Below are positions 38,440-49,900 of a stretch of DNA of 64,000 bases, piece after piece. The notes below the pieces were generated by a model. The model was given only the letters and a program-made list of their open reading frames with translations. It did not search any database and had not been told where the DNA came from. The first letter of the stretch is position 1. Every line of letters starts with the position of its first letter. The translations under genes and the position numbers were made by a program. Source of the stretch: Nymphaea colorata (lineage: Eukaryota; Streptophyta; Magnoliopsida; Nymphaeales; Nymphaeaceae); assembly GCF_008831285.2 (NCBI RefSeq), contig NC_045138.2, positions 18,571,934 to 18,635,933 of the forward strand, in the 5' to 3' direction.

Positions 38440-38596
38440 AGGGCAACAGAGGTTTTCAGATGGCTAATTCTCATTCTTGTTGTTGCAATGCCTCTGGCTC
38501 ATGAAGTTTCAGAAAATATAGTTGTCCACTCGTTCATTGTAAAGATCAACTTTGTGTTTTGTAGTCATCTCTTAGTTAAAAAATAAGAACCACCGC
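38440..38596 (+). other. Probable 3' UTR of the receptor-like protein gene
   Basis: AT-rich sequence follows the stop at 38437-38439. No clear AATAAA; AAATAAG at about 38581 could serve. The boundary with the duplicated segment is near 38597. Confidence 0.4.
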
Positions 38597-38920
38597 ATGC
38601 TCTGATGTATTTTATATTGTTAAGCAATGTGACTTTTTTCTTGTGGAAAATTTCTCTTCTTCTTTCACTTAGAGACCTGATTAAGGACAGTGGGGCTTGT
38701 TTGTTTAGCCCAAATATCAAAGAACCGATGACTTAAATTGAAAAGCTAATTTTTAATATTATAGTGTTTTGAGTGAAAGCCCAGAAAATAAAAACCTACA
38801 TTTTTTTAACAAATAAAATATATGTGGTTTATTCCACTGTCCTCCTTTCTCTTTGGTAATTCTTGGCAAGGGTGTCATCTCTTTGAAGTCAAGTATCATC
38901 ACTAAAGCTGCATCTCAATA

Positions 38921-39265
38921 AGCCTGGGCATCGGGCCACCCTAGCTCGGCCTCATAATGAGTGGGCCCCGGGCCATCCCAACATCCAAAACTTGGGCCTA
39001 GGCTCAGGCCCCGCCAACTCAGAAAACCTGAGCTCGAGCTCAGCCCGATTAAATTTAAAAATATATTTTTAAATAAAACAGTTATATAAATATAATTAAT
39101 CATAATAAAATATTATAATTATATATAAATTAATAAAAAAATTTAAGAAACTCGTTATCGGGCCAACCCGAGCTTATTTGGCCGGCTTGGGTTCCTTTTT
39201 TCTAGGCCCAAGTCGGGTCAGGTACCGACTACCCGGCAGGCCCAGCCCGGCCCGATGTCCAGGCT
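38921..39265. mobile_element. GC-ended inverted-repeat element (MITE-like)
   Basis: The terminal sequence AGCCTGGGCATCGGGCC (38921-38937) is the inverse of GGCCCGATGTCCAGGCT (39249-39265) with one mismatch, and further GC-rich sequence inside both ends is roughly complementary. The middle (39045-39150) is extremely AT-rich. The 345-bp length, terminal inverted repeats and lack of coding capacity fit a non-autonomous element. A clean target-site duplication is not visible. Copy A of the segmental duplication lacks it, as expected for an insertion. A related motif set occurs at 61165-61405. Confidence 0.65.
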
Positions 39266-40114
39266 CAATCTCAGAGTTTGGCCCTTTTAGCCTTGGATCC
39301 GTAACATTTTTTTTTAAAAAATTTAGTCTTGTATTTAAGATTATGAGGACTTATAAATATTGTATGAACTTGTTGGTTATCATGCTTTTTAATCCTTTTG
39401 GAAGAGGAATCAGAGCTGTTAGGGGCATATTGGAATCCACAAGACCAGGAACCCAACCCAATGTGAAAGTGAGTGGGGTCGTAATAGGTTCGGCCAGAAA
39501 ATGCTCGGAATTAGGTGGGGACCCTATGTTCAATATCCGCCATCAATAAATTTATTATTTATCTTATAAAATAAGTTAATTTAATATTTTATAGTTGCAC
39601 ATACGCTATATCATATATTAAATTGATAACTCTGTTTTCAAGTTGCTCTTTCTTTTTTTACAACTCATTATTTCTCACTCTTTCCTCTTCTATACAAGAT
39701 TAATGGGATGTTTTGATGACACTCTTGAAGTCAGGTTTATGTAGTATTTGGATGCCATCAGTCAGATCTGGGCTTAAAGAAGACTCAATCTTGACAAAAC
39801 CATTTTTTTGTAAAAGGATGTAAAAAAATTTAAATCCCACCAGGTTATCCATAAAAAACTGTCATAGGAAAACCATAATTTCAACGCTTATTAAAAAACT
39901 TGGTTTCCATACAACCAAATTTTCACTAAACTATATTAGATGAGAACGTTATCCAAACGCACCCTAAAAAAAACTGCTTATTTATCTTGTAACGGTCATT
40001 TTAATGACCTCCTCAGCCCAAATTACAGGTTAAGTCCCCAACTAATCGGATGCCCGGCCCTTGTTATGCCATTAATTTCTCATTTCCTTTCTTTTTCATT
40101 CAATTGTAAAAAAA

Positions 40115-40395
<281 letters not shown>

Positions 40396-40567
40396 CGCCT
40401 TACCATCTATCATTAAACTACGGTACCGTTTAAGTGGCATATTAAACAATAAAAATTCATGAGAGTGAAAAAGAGCTAGAATGCAATTCCCAAAACATGT
40501 TCTGTTTTTCAAGCTAACAATATTTATTTGGAGCTCCTATTTAATAGTTTCTTTGTAAAACATGGCA

Positions 40568-40589
40568 TTATATATATATATATATATAT
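40568..40589. repeat. (AT)n microsatellite
   Basis: Short alternating AT run inside duplication copy B. Confidence 0.8.
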
Positions 40590-41800
40590 GGTATTTTTTT
40601 CATGCCCCTTAAAATTTGAAATTTAAGTGCTTTTGTCCCCAACACCCACCCAAACTCGAAAATTCTAACTCCACCACTAAGGAAGGATTTTTTTTTTTCC
40701 CTTGTGCGGCTCTTTTTGCTATGATTTACAGATGTTGCCAGGAACCCACAAACTCTTTATGTCACGGATGAATTTGGAAAGGAAAAAATTTACTAGCCAT
40801 TCACTTTGTAGCCTTTTGCTTAACAACACAAATATTTTCTTAAACTTTACAGTTACAAAAATGAAGCCAACATCGAGAGTTAAAATTCATTCAACTATTT
40901 AACCAGATCTCTATGAAACTGTCCAGATGAATATGCAGCCTGAACGAGAAAACTAACTAATTAATGAAATATTCAAACAATATTGTGTTTGAAAGAATTA
41001 TATTACCACTTAAACTTTACATCAAAACAACCTACTAATGACTCCTTAACTATGGAGACAAATATGTTATGGCTAGGAAACGATAAATGAGCATTACACA
41101 TTATACAAAATAATTAAGAATTTTATTCGCTTTAATGACTAGAAAAGGTAAATGTTCGTTCCACCTACCTCATTAAGAGGGATTATTTTTCAAAAGTTAC
41201 CATCACACTTGTTAGACAAAATCATAAACAAAATTATAATTGATCAGAAACTTTTCTCATAAATTGTGTGCAAGCTCTCGTATTAGTAAGTAGAAGGCGA
41301 TTTATAAAATGTTAAAAAAATGGCGATGACAGTATTGATTTGTGGTGTAGACTTGTAATTTAAAAATTAATATCTAATGAGGATGACTGCAATTTTGGTC
41401 TGTTGCTGACACTTCTCTCGTAATAACAAGAATGCAAGTTAAAAACTAAGGGAAAAAGTACCTTGTAATAAAGTTGGTATGCAAATGAGTTGGATATATC
41501 CGATTTTGAACCGTCTAGTGGAACCTGGTAAAAAATATCCAGATTGGAGACAAATCATCTTTGAATTTGATACACAACTTCATAACCGATCCATATCCGA
41601 ATCTGAAATCCGAGTAAAGAACCAATCCGGACACATGCGGACGAGTCGGTCCTCATGCTGAATTTCATTTTAAGAAATAAAATTCAGATTTGAGACTGAA
41701 TTTGAGTCTGACCACATAGAGTCCAGCGAATTCAAATTTGGTAAAGCGTAGATCCAAATCTGAATCTGAACCCCATTGCATCTTTAAATAAAACTAAAGC

Positions 41801-42388
41801 CCGGTCCATTCAATGATGTGAACGCTCCATTTCGAATCACAATTCATCTGTAGTTCTCTAAACGTAGAAACTTATTAAACATGATAATAATATTCAAAGA
41901 GTTCTTATAATCCATGCCTAGACATGTATCAGATCTGAGATCTGAAACAAGGGTTGCTAATGGAATCGGATCCACTGATTCCGAGTCGGAGGTCTTTCCA
42001 ATTCCTTGCACGTCCTGAATTTGATCCGAGCTCGATTCCATGCATTTAGATCCGAATTCGATCCATTTGCACTCCTGAAAACTTACGGCAGTTGCCCAAG
42101 GGTTCAGTTCTAGTTAGTTCAGATCGCAACCGTCAGTGTTCCTTATCAACGGTCAGAAAAAGGATCTCATTTGAGGTACATGGGAACGCGCTCATCCATC
42201 CTGACCTTTTTATGGCATAACTTCGTTAGTTCCGAACAATACTAAGGGTATTACAGGCAAATATTGTCAATACACCCGCCACATAAGCCAGAGCTAGGGT
42301 TTCTACGTTCGATCCCTCTCTCTTTCTCTCTCTCTCTCTGATACCTTTCGCAGTTTCCGACCCTTCCCTTCCTCTCGGAGTTTCAACA
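41801..42388 (+). promoter_or_regulatory. Probable promoter and 5' UTR of RPS3A, with telo-box-like motif
   Basis: The last 150 bp before the ATG hold TAGGGTTT at 42295-42302, the reverse of the AAACCCTA telo-box known from many plant ribosomal-protein promoters. Pyrimidine-rich CTCTCTCTTTCTCTCTCTC at about 42316-42339 probably lies in the leader and resembles the 5' pyrimidine tracts of translation-machinery genes. The transcription start is not determinable from sequence alone. Confidence 0.5.
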
Positions 42389-42398
42389 ATGGCCGTCG

Positions 42399-42473
<75 letters not shown>

Positions 42474-44813
42474 CTATCTCTAGCTGTGGGCTAATGATCT
42501 GTTCTCTGCATTTACAGGAAGAACAAGAGGATCTCAAAGGGGAAGAAGGGAGGAAAGAAGAAAACGTGAGCAAAATCGAAACGACAATTGCTCCTTTTTT
42601 GTTCTTTTTTTACCATAATCAACCTCTAGCTTACTCTCTACCTTCCCTGTGTTATTGTCTTCCAGAGTGGATCCCTTCTCCAAGAAGGATTGGTATGATG
42701 TGAAGGCGCCATCGATCTTCAATGTTCGCACTGTGGGCAAAACATTGGTCACCAGGACTCAGGGGACTAAGGTACGCCTTCGTCTTCTCTTTTATTACTC
42801 TCTGCTCTTGTTCTTTGTCATACTTATAGGTCTAGAGAACCCTATATTAGTTTACTAAAGTTCCTTCTTACTCTCTTTGTGAGCTCGGTTCAAGTTCACT
42901 TTATTCGTTGAATGGTTGCAACACTAGCGCTGGGAATTGGGTCTTGTAATTCACATTTGGATTTTGATTTCTTTTTCCTAGTATGATGTTACCGGAATTG
43001 GATTAGGCAATGTTAGGTCGTCTTTGTTGTGGCATCAGAATTTGAGATTTCAAGGTATGGGATCTGACACCCCCGTTGGCACTAGGTATAGCTTGGGCAG
43101 TCTGGCAACTGTTCTGAACCCATCAGTCCATGAATTTATAGGGGAATTTATCTGCCTCAGTATTGACCGATGAAGCTCCATCTTGTCCTGCTGATTCGGA
43201 AAACCTGTTGTTTTACGGTTCCTTATGCATCAATGTTTCAATTTGGTATATAGAAGTTTGCGCAGCGACTAGTTCTCCATAATTGATTTTGCCGATCTCT
43301 TAATGTGTAGATGAGAGCTGCTCTTAGCTACTTTGTCTGCCATGTTGCTTAAATATGATAAGATGATTAAGTTAATGTTTTTTGTGTGAACTCCAATATT
43401 TTGGCCAGTCGATAGGCAGCTGCTGCCGGGCATGACGTGACATTAGCATGCATCTGAGTGTGTGAGTAAAGTGCGTGTATTGGCAAGCATGCATTGGTTT
43501 AACTGGTGGTTGGACTTCTATTAGTAAATGTTTGGACTTCTATTAGTAATGTCTTCTGGTGGTTGCACTAACATGGTCAACTTGGTGATGGAGCCTGTAC
43601 AAAAATGGCTATTTCATTGTCAAGTTTTCCTTGTTCTCCAGATCATCCGGTCAAACTTAGTGGTTACGGCATACAGTTGACATACATTCATTTTGTTTTG
43701 ATCTTTGTGTAGGTTTAGCTTAATGGTTTTGCTTTTAATTCTAGATTCAGAAAGCCTTTTCAGGTTGCCAACTGTTGCTTGTTCCTCGCTAGTTTTATGT
43801 TTTTTATGAGGTTATCCTTCTTTGGTTTTTTCAATATCTTCCGGTTTTCTGCATAATTTTACTACTCTTTTCATTTAATGTTTTTATTTTGTTTTAATAC
43901 AGATTGCCTCAGAGGGTCTAAAACACAGGGTTTTTGAGATTAACTTGGCTGACCTGCAAGCCGATGAGGATCAGTCCTACAGAAAGATCCGGTTGCGGGC
44001 CGAGGATGTGCAAGGGAGGAACGTCCTCACGAACTTCTGGGTATAAGCGCCTGAACTTTTGTACAATACATTCTGATGCTAAATAAGAAGGTATCTGATT
44101 GATATGTTTGTCGTCTAGGGGATGAACTTCACCACAGATAAGTTGAGGTCCTTGGTCCGCAAGTGGCAGACATTGATCGAAGCACACGTTGATGTGAAAA
44201 CAACTGATAATTACATGCTTAGAATGTTTTGCATTGGCTTCACCAAGAGACGCCCTAATCAGGTTAAGCGCACATGTTATGCGCAATCCAGTCAGATCAG
44301 ACAGGTTAGAAAGCAGAAACTGTTGCTTGTTCTTTCTCCTGTTAAAAAGTTTATCGTAATGCATCACAGCACATGAATTTTCTTTTTCCACTTGAACCGT
44401 CTATTGAATGCTTATTCCGTTAATCAGATTCGCCGGAAAATGAGGGAGATCATGGTCAACCAAGCTACCTCTTGTGATCTGAAGGAGCTGGTGCAGAAGT
44501 TCATCCCGGAAATGATTGGCAAGGAAATTGAGAAAGCAACGTCAAACATCTATCCTCTGCAGAACGTGTTCATTCGGAAAGTCAAGATCTTGAAGGCTCC
44601 AAAGTTCGATCTCGGCAAGCTGATGGAGGCATGTCAAGAACCAAGCCCACATTCTGTTTTCCTTTTGGGTTATCACATTCCATTCTGTACCATAACGAAC
44701 ACCCCTTATCTTTTCAGGTTCATGGCGACTATTCGGAGGACGTCGGTGTCAAGGTTGATAAGCCTGCTGATGAGACGATGGCGGAAGGAGAGACCGAACT
44801 TGTCGGAGCCTAG
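42389..44813 (+). CDS. 40S ribosomal protein S3A (eS1)
   Basis: Component of the small cytosolic ribosomal subunit near the mRNA exit and platform. I assembled seven coding exons: 42389-42399, 42518-42565, 42666-42771, 43903-44040, 44119-44304, 44428-44628 and 44718-44813. These give 261 residues, the normal plant length (about 262), with no frame break. Recognisable stretches in order: [112 protein letters not shown] and the C-terminal [18 protein letters not shown]. All introns are GT-AG except the last (44629-44717), which begins GCATGT. The first coding exon is only 11 nt. Donor 1 (42400) runs straight into a (CT)n tract. The longest intron is 42772-43902 (1,131 bp). Confidence 0.96.
42402..42470. 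repeat. (CT)n microsatellite in RPS3A intron 1
   Basis: About 34 CT repeats begin at the second base of the intron, right after the donor G at 42400. They fill over half of the 118-bp intron. Length changes here would not alter the coding sequence but would alter intron size and local splice context. Confidence 0.95.
44629..44717 (+). other. GC-AG intron of RPS3A
   Basis: Exon 6 ends CTGATGGAG and the intron starts GCATGTCAAG. It ends CTTTTCAG before GTTCATGGCGAC. This is the only junction that restores the conserved LMEVHGDYS sequence. No GT near it keeps frame and conserved residues. The AG/GCA context is that of genuine minor-class GC donors. Confidence 0.88.
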
Positions 44814-46937
44814 AGGCAGAAAATTTTCAATTTTGAGTTTTTCTTCAGTTTATTTTTGTTTTTCTTTTGTTGCAGTTTTCTTTTGTGAGGTACAAGTTTT
44901 TGGTAGATATGGTTTAGAGCCGCTCTCTGGACTAAATTATCCAGATATATCGGATACTTCAAAAGACGAAATTGTTATCTCTACCGTTATTCGACTGTTT
45001 GGAATAGACAAATAACAGATGATGTGTAAATAAATCCTCTAAAAGTAAGTCCAGCTTGCCGATGGTTGGATTTTGAAACTAGAAAAAACTCAAAATCCTA
45101 TCGAATAACTCGATCACTTGTTTTCAATTGCGATTGAGAAGATATTTTTCTTTTCGCCGCTCCCCGAAAATGGGGAGAGGATGTGTAGGCCAAACCCTCG
45201 TAGCGCAGCGTAACAATCTATCGACCAAGGCTAACGGGCTGTAGACGAAGGCGTCACAAGGACGCTCTTTTCTGCCGATTGCCTCTTTTTCGTCATTTTC
45301 CGATGGTGATTTTCGCGGCCAGCGCTTCCTTTCTCGGTCGGGCGCTTTTGTTTGGTACGACTCCTTGCCTAAGATCGGAGAAGGCTTCCTGCTGTTATTC
45401 CCCTGAAGATTTGGGTTTTGTTCCGCTCCTTTTCAGAAAAAAAGTAAAGAAACCCTCCAAAATTACCGTGTGCTTCTAGAAAATGGCCTTGAAGTTGCTG
45501 AATAGAAAAATGGAACGATACCGAACTGCAGCGTCACGAGTAAACAGACTCAAAGGCCAACAGGAGACAAGTGCTGAAGGAGGACTCCGGTAAGTCTTCG
45601 TTTCTCCTCTCCATATCCATAGGTTTTCGTGGCCAGAGCCGGTGTTCCTGCAGGTGGTGGCAGACATCGAGCAAATGAGATAATAACATATGAATTTGTT
45701 CTTAAACGAAGGCATTCGGTCGTTATTCTTTGAACAGTGTCGTGTCCCATGTTGGTCATTGTTTGAGATACAAAGCGCTTTGTTGGATCTGGAAATTCCA
45801 GTAGGGGCTCGTTAATACATGGTAAAGTGATTAAAAAATTATTTATAAATAAAACATGTACAAAAATAGAAAACTATAGTAATGCATCATAAATAGTTTA
45901 TTTCCTGCAATTAGAATGCAAATACAGTTCAGAGAAAAAGAAAGGAGTAACAATAAGATAAACAAGGGCCACAAAAAAGCAGACGTTATGAAAAAATGGT
46001 AATCTTCCAAAAAACGAAAAAAAAGAATAATAATCCAAAGCACCATAATAGAATGGGTAAACTTACCTTTATGGGTGAACAAGAAGTTAACAATCTACCC
46101 CTGAAAAAGAGACTTTAAAGCACCTCATTCCCATGTCTGTGTCAAAGTGATGACAAGGGGTGCACTCTTCAACTTAGGTACATATAAAATTTATTGTTGT
46201 AAAAATAAATAAATTTTATGTTCAATCAGTAAATTCAGCGCCAGTTGCTTCTTGCCATTATGATTCATGACTTGATGAATGCAAGGCTGTTCACCGGAGA
46301 AGGAAAAAAAGAAAGAAAAGAAAAGTTGATTTAAGGGATTCAAGTCGAGGGTTTTGTACATTGAAAATATGTTACATAGATGGGTGAGGAACAAAACGGA
46401 AGCATTCCAGCAAACGAACAATTTCTTATTTCCAGATATGGACATCAAAGCTCAATGTGGAGAAGAACTGCACTTTAGATTTTTAAGTTGAAAAATGTCA
46501 GCAGTTCAATGCCTGGGGCCTTAGAGTGTGAGAGAGAGAGAGGTACTAGTCTACACCTCAAAAGAAAATTTGCGACAGATAAGAAACCTCAAATTCAGAA
46601 GCCTGGCCACTCATTAAGCTTAAAATTACATGCAACACACTATTCTGCTGGTCTCGTAAATTCACCAGATACGAAAAAGAATAAACAAGCCGATGCAAAC
46701 AATTTCTAATAGCTTGGACACATCATTGACTATACAACTTTGACATAATCTGGATGTCTGCTAACTCAACTATGAGACGTAAAATTCTCTACATCAGACA
46801 AAACCAAAAAAGAGCCGCTTGGCGTGCAACAATAATGGGCAAATGCCAAATTGCACCCATGAAAAAATAGACTTTCTCCTGTCTTGGTAAACCTTTTATC
46901 TGCCACAGCAGCAGAACCTTTAGCAAAAGACTGCAGT
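44814..46937. other. Region between convergent RPS3A and NET1-like genes
   Basis: 44814 to about 45060 is presumably the RPS3A 3' UTR (T-rich, AAATAAATCC at about 45027). 45130-45720 is GC-richer and contains a short ATG-led frame ending at a perfect donor (45482-45590), noted as a finding. 45800-46900 is AT-rich with no gene; its right part is likely the NET1-like 3' UTR. Confidence 0.5.
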
Positions 46938-49900
46938 TCAATCATCCTTTGTCAAAAGCCGCATACAGCCACAAAATGGAGCTTTCTTCTGTTTACGGTT
47001 TCCTCTTCCACCATAAAGATAATCTCTCAGTAGGACTCGTGCACGTTTTTCCACAGATGCATGGATTCTTTTAACATGTCCGTCCTCCAACTTCCTTAAG
47101 ATGAACTCCATTCTTTGCAGCTCAATTTCAAATTGCTCAATCTTTTCTGACCTTCTTCTTGCTTCCTGCACATGTGATCTGTCAATATCTGGCAAATCTT
47201 CTGTTCTGCCTGTGAGCGCATCAGATTTCCCTGTTTCTCTTTCGGAGGATATAATAGAACTACTTTGATTATTCTTCAACAATTTATGGTTGAGTTCAAC
47301 CAACTGTAAGATTGACAACTCTATTCCCCTTAACTGCTCTATTGCATTGTCGATTTCAAGACCATCTGCATGAGAACCGTTCCTCAATTTTTCAAACCTT
47401 CTATTCAGTTCTTGTGCATTGTTTTGCAGATCCATTAGGCGATGAGATTCAGATGTAAGCATGTCTCTGACTCTCTTGTTCTCGCTTTCACAGGACACCT
47501 CTATCTTATCGACTGCCACTTCTCTCTCGACTTGCAATTCAGAAAGCTCATGCTCCTGGTTCTTCTGTGCTTTTTTTGTGGAAATTATTTTCTCAGAATC
47601 CACATCACGTGATGTGCCTTTGACTGATGTAAGGTTCTCAGTTTCGTGATTGGATTGCCTTTCAGCAGTTTCCCACAGTTCCAGCATCTGCTCATCTGCT
47701 TCGGTGTCTTCTGTTCTGCCTTTTCCAAATGAACCAGCAACTCGTGCTCCAGTACCCTTGTCCTTGATGAAATGACTGAGCTGGCTTAGTTCTACGACCA
47801 ATCCTTCAACAGACTTAAACTTAACTAGCAGTTCTTGCAGCTCTAGAACCACTTTCTCTGTTCCAGCACACTTCAGAGCAGGTTCAGGAACCAAGCTTGT
47901 GATATTCTGCTGATCATGTAGGCCAGCACCCTGAAAAGATAGGACAAAGTCGTTGTCAAAGAATAGGTTAATGTTAAAGGAGAAATAAATAGCCTTACCT
48001 TGTGAGTTCCTGATGCTCGATCCCCTAATGCTGCTAAACAGCGATCTTCAAGAGAGGACAGTCTTTCCTTTACAGACGACACCAGAGACAAATTTCTATT
48101 TGATCTCTCACTCATTTCTTCATTTATTTCTTCTAGTTTCATGATTTTCTTCTGCAATTCATCAACTTCCACACTTCGAGCAGCAATATCATCAAGTAAT
48201 TTCTTGGTCTCATGTTGAGACTTAATTTCAAGGCTCTCACTTGCTCCCATCAATTCAAGCCACTTTTGCTCAATCAGCATTTCGTGGATGGAGCAGCTTT
48301 CAAGATCATGATACAAGGTTTCGGAGCTTGTCTGCCACAGTTCAATCTCCTCTGCTTTTGCTTCTAGTTCACACTTGAAATACTTCTCCCGGAATTGGCA
48401 TTGATCAAGTTCTTCTAGCAGTTCATAAGATTCTATTTCTAGTTTTGCCTTGTCTTCATGAATACTCGTCATCTCTTTGCTTTTCAGGACAATCTCCTCT
48501 GCCAAAATATTCAGCTCATTCTCCAAAGCTTCTTTTATGAGTTTAACTTCATGATATTCTTTTTTTATGTTTTCAAAGCCTCCCACAGTCACATCAATTG
48601 CTTCAATTTTCGCCAGCAATTTGTGCAGCTCTTGTAGCCCATCTTGCTTCTCACCACCCTTATCCTCACTCCATTGATGAACTGAACTTGTGTAGTTACT
48701 GTGATTTGATCTATCATCCTGAAAAGTTTTAAAGGAAAAAGTAACAGAATGAGGTCAGGCGGCCCACACTAAATGCCATGTCCATGCACTGCTGTACCTA
48801 CGAAGCATGAGAGCAGATCCAGCTACATATGTCTAAGTGTAGCATTACAGTTTCCGTTACTCATGAAACTATTTAAAGGAATGCAATATCGATGGGGACC
48901 TAAGAAGCCTTAAGGCCAAGACGTGTGTGAGTGTGTATTTTAATGAAACATAGAATTGTAAAACTACTGATTGCAAGGATGGTTGGTTGCAGATAACTTC
49001 TAACTGAGAACTTTGTCCAAGTGAAGACAGAGAATCAGGAATACCTCTGGTATGCATTGCTGGATCCCCATCAAAGTAAAGCATCGATCCTCAAGCCGTA
49101 TTATGCTTTCCTTTAGAGATAATATGAGAGAGAAATATCCAATAGATTCTAGTTTCATTTTTTCATTTTCTTCTCCCAGAAAAGCATTTCTTCTCTCCAG
49201 TTGATGAATCTCTGCGTTTTTGGAATTATTTTCATCTAAAAACTTTTTTGCCTGTGCTTGTGAGTGTTGTTCAATACTCTTACATGCATCAATCAATTCA
49301 TATACCTTTTGCTCAAGTACTGCAGCATGAATGACAGACACTTGAAGGTCGTAGTACCATGTTGCACAGCAAGTGTGCAACAGCTCAATCTCATCCATGT
49401 TTTGCTTCAGCTGAGTTTTTAGATGCTCCATCTGGAGTTTGAGATCATCACCTTTTTTATGCAGTCTATCCAACTCCGAATTTAACATCTTTTTCTCTTC
49501 ATGCATTTGGTCATTTTTCTTGGATTTGTTAGCATTATCAATAGTCATTTCCATCATATCTCTCTCCAGTGCTGATTTCCTTGTCATAGCCTCATTGTAT
49601 TCCTTCTTGACCAGTTCAAGTTCTCTCATAATCTCTGCTTGCTCAATTTGCATCTTTTCAAGTTTCTGCTCTGCATTAGACAGCTTGAATTCCTTCTCAT
49701 TCAGTAAATTCTGTCCAAGCTCAATCTGTTTTTTTAACTCCCCACATGCATTCCTGAATTTATCAACCTCATTTTCCAAGGATAGTGAACAGATCTTGTA
49801 CCCTTCCAATTTCCCAACCAGTTCTTTGAGACCCGAGTTCTCCATTTCTAATGCTTTCAACTTTTCAATGATTGCTCTCACCTCCTCCCTGAGGGTGTAA

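Noticed and set aside
42226-42573. 115-codon minus-strand frame over the RPS3A start
   Set aside because: It is driven by the CT/GA microsatellite, and the plus strand encodes a clear ribosomal protein.
42772-43902. Intronic snoRNA in the long RPS3A intron
   Set aside because: Ribosomal-protein introns often host snoRNAs, but no convincing pair of C (RTGATGA) and D (CTGA) boxes with terminal stem was seen. GATGAAG near 43168 lacks the full C box.
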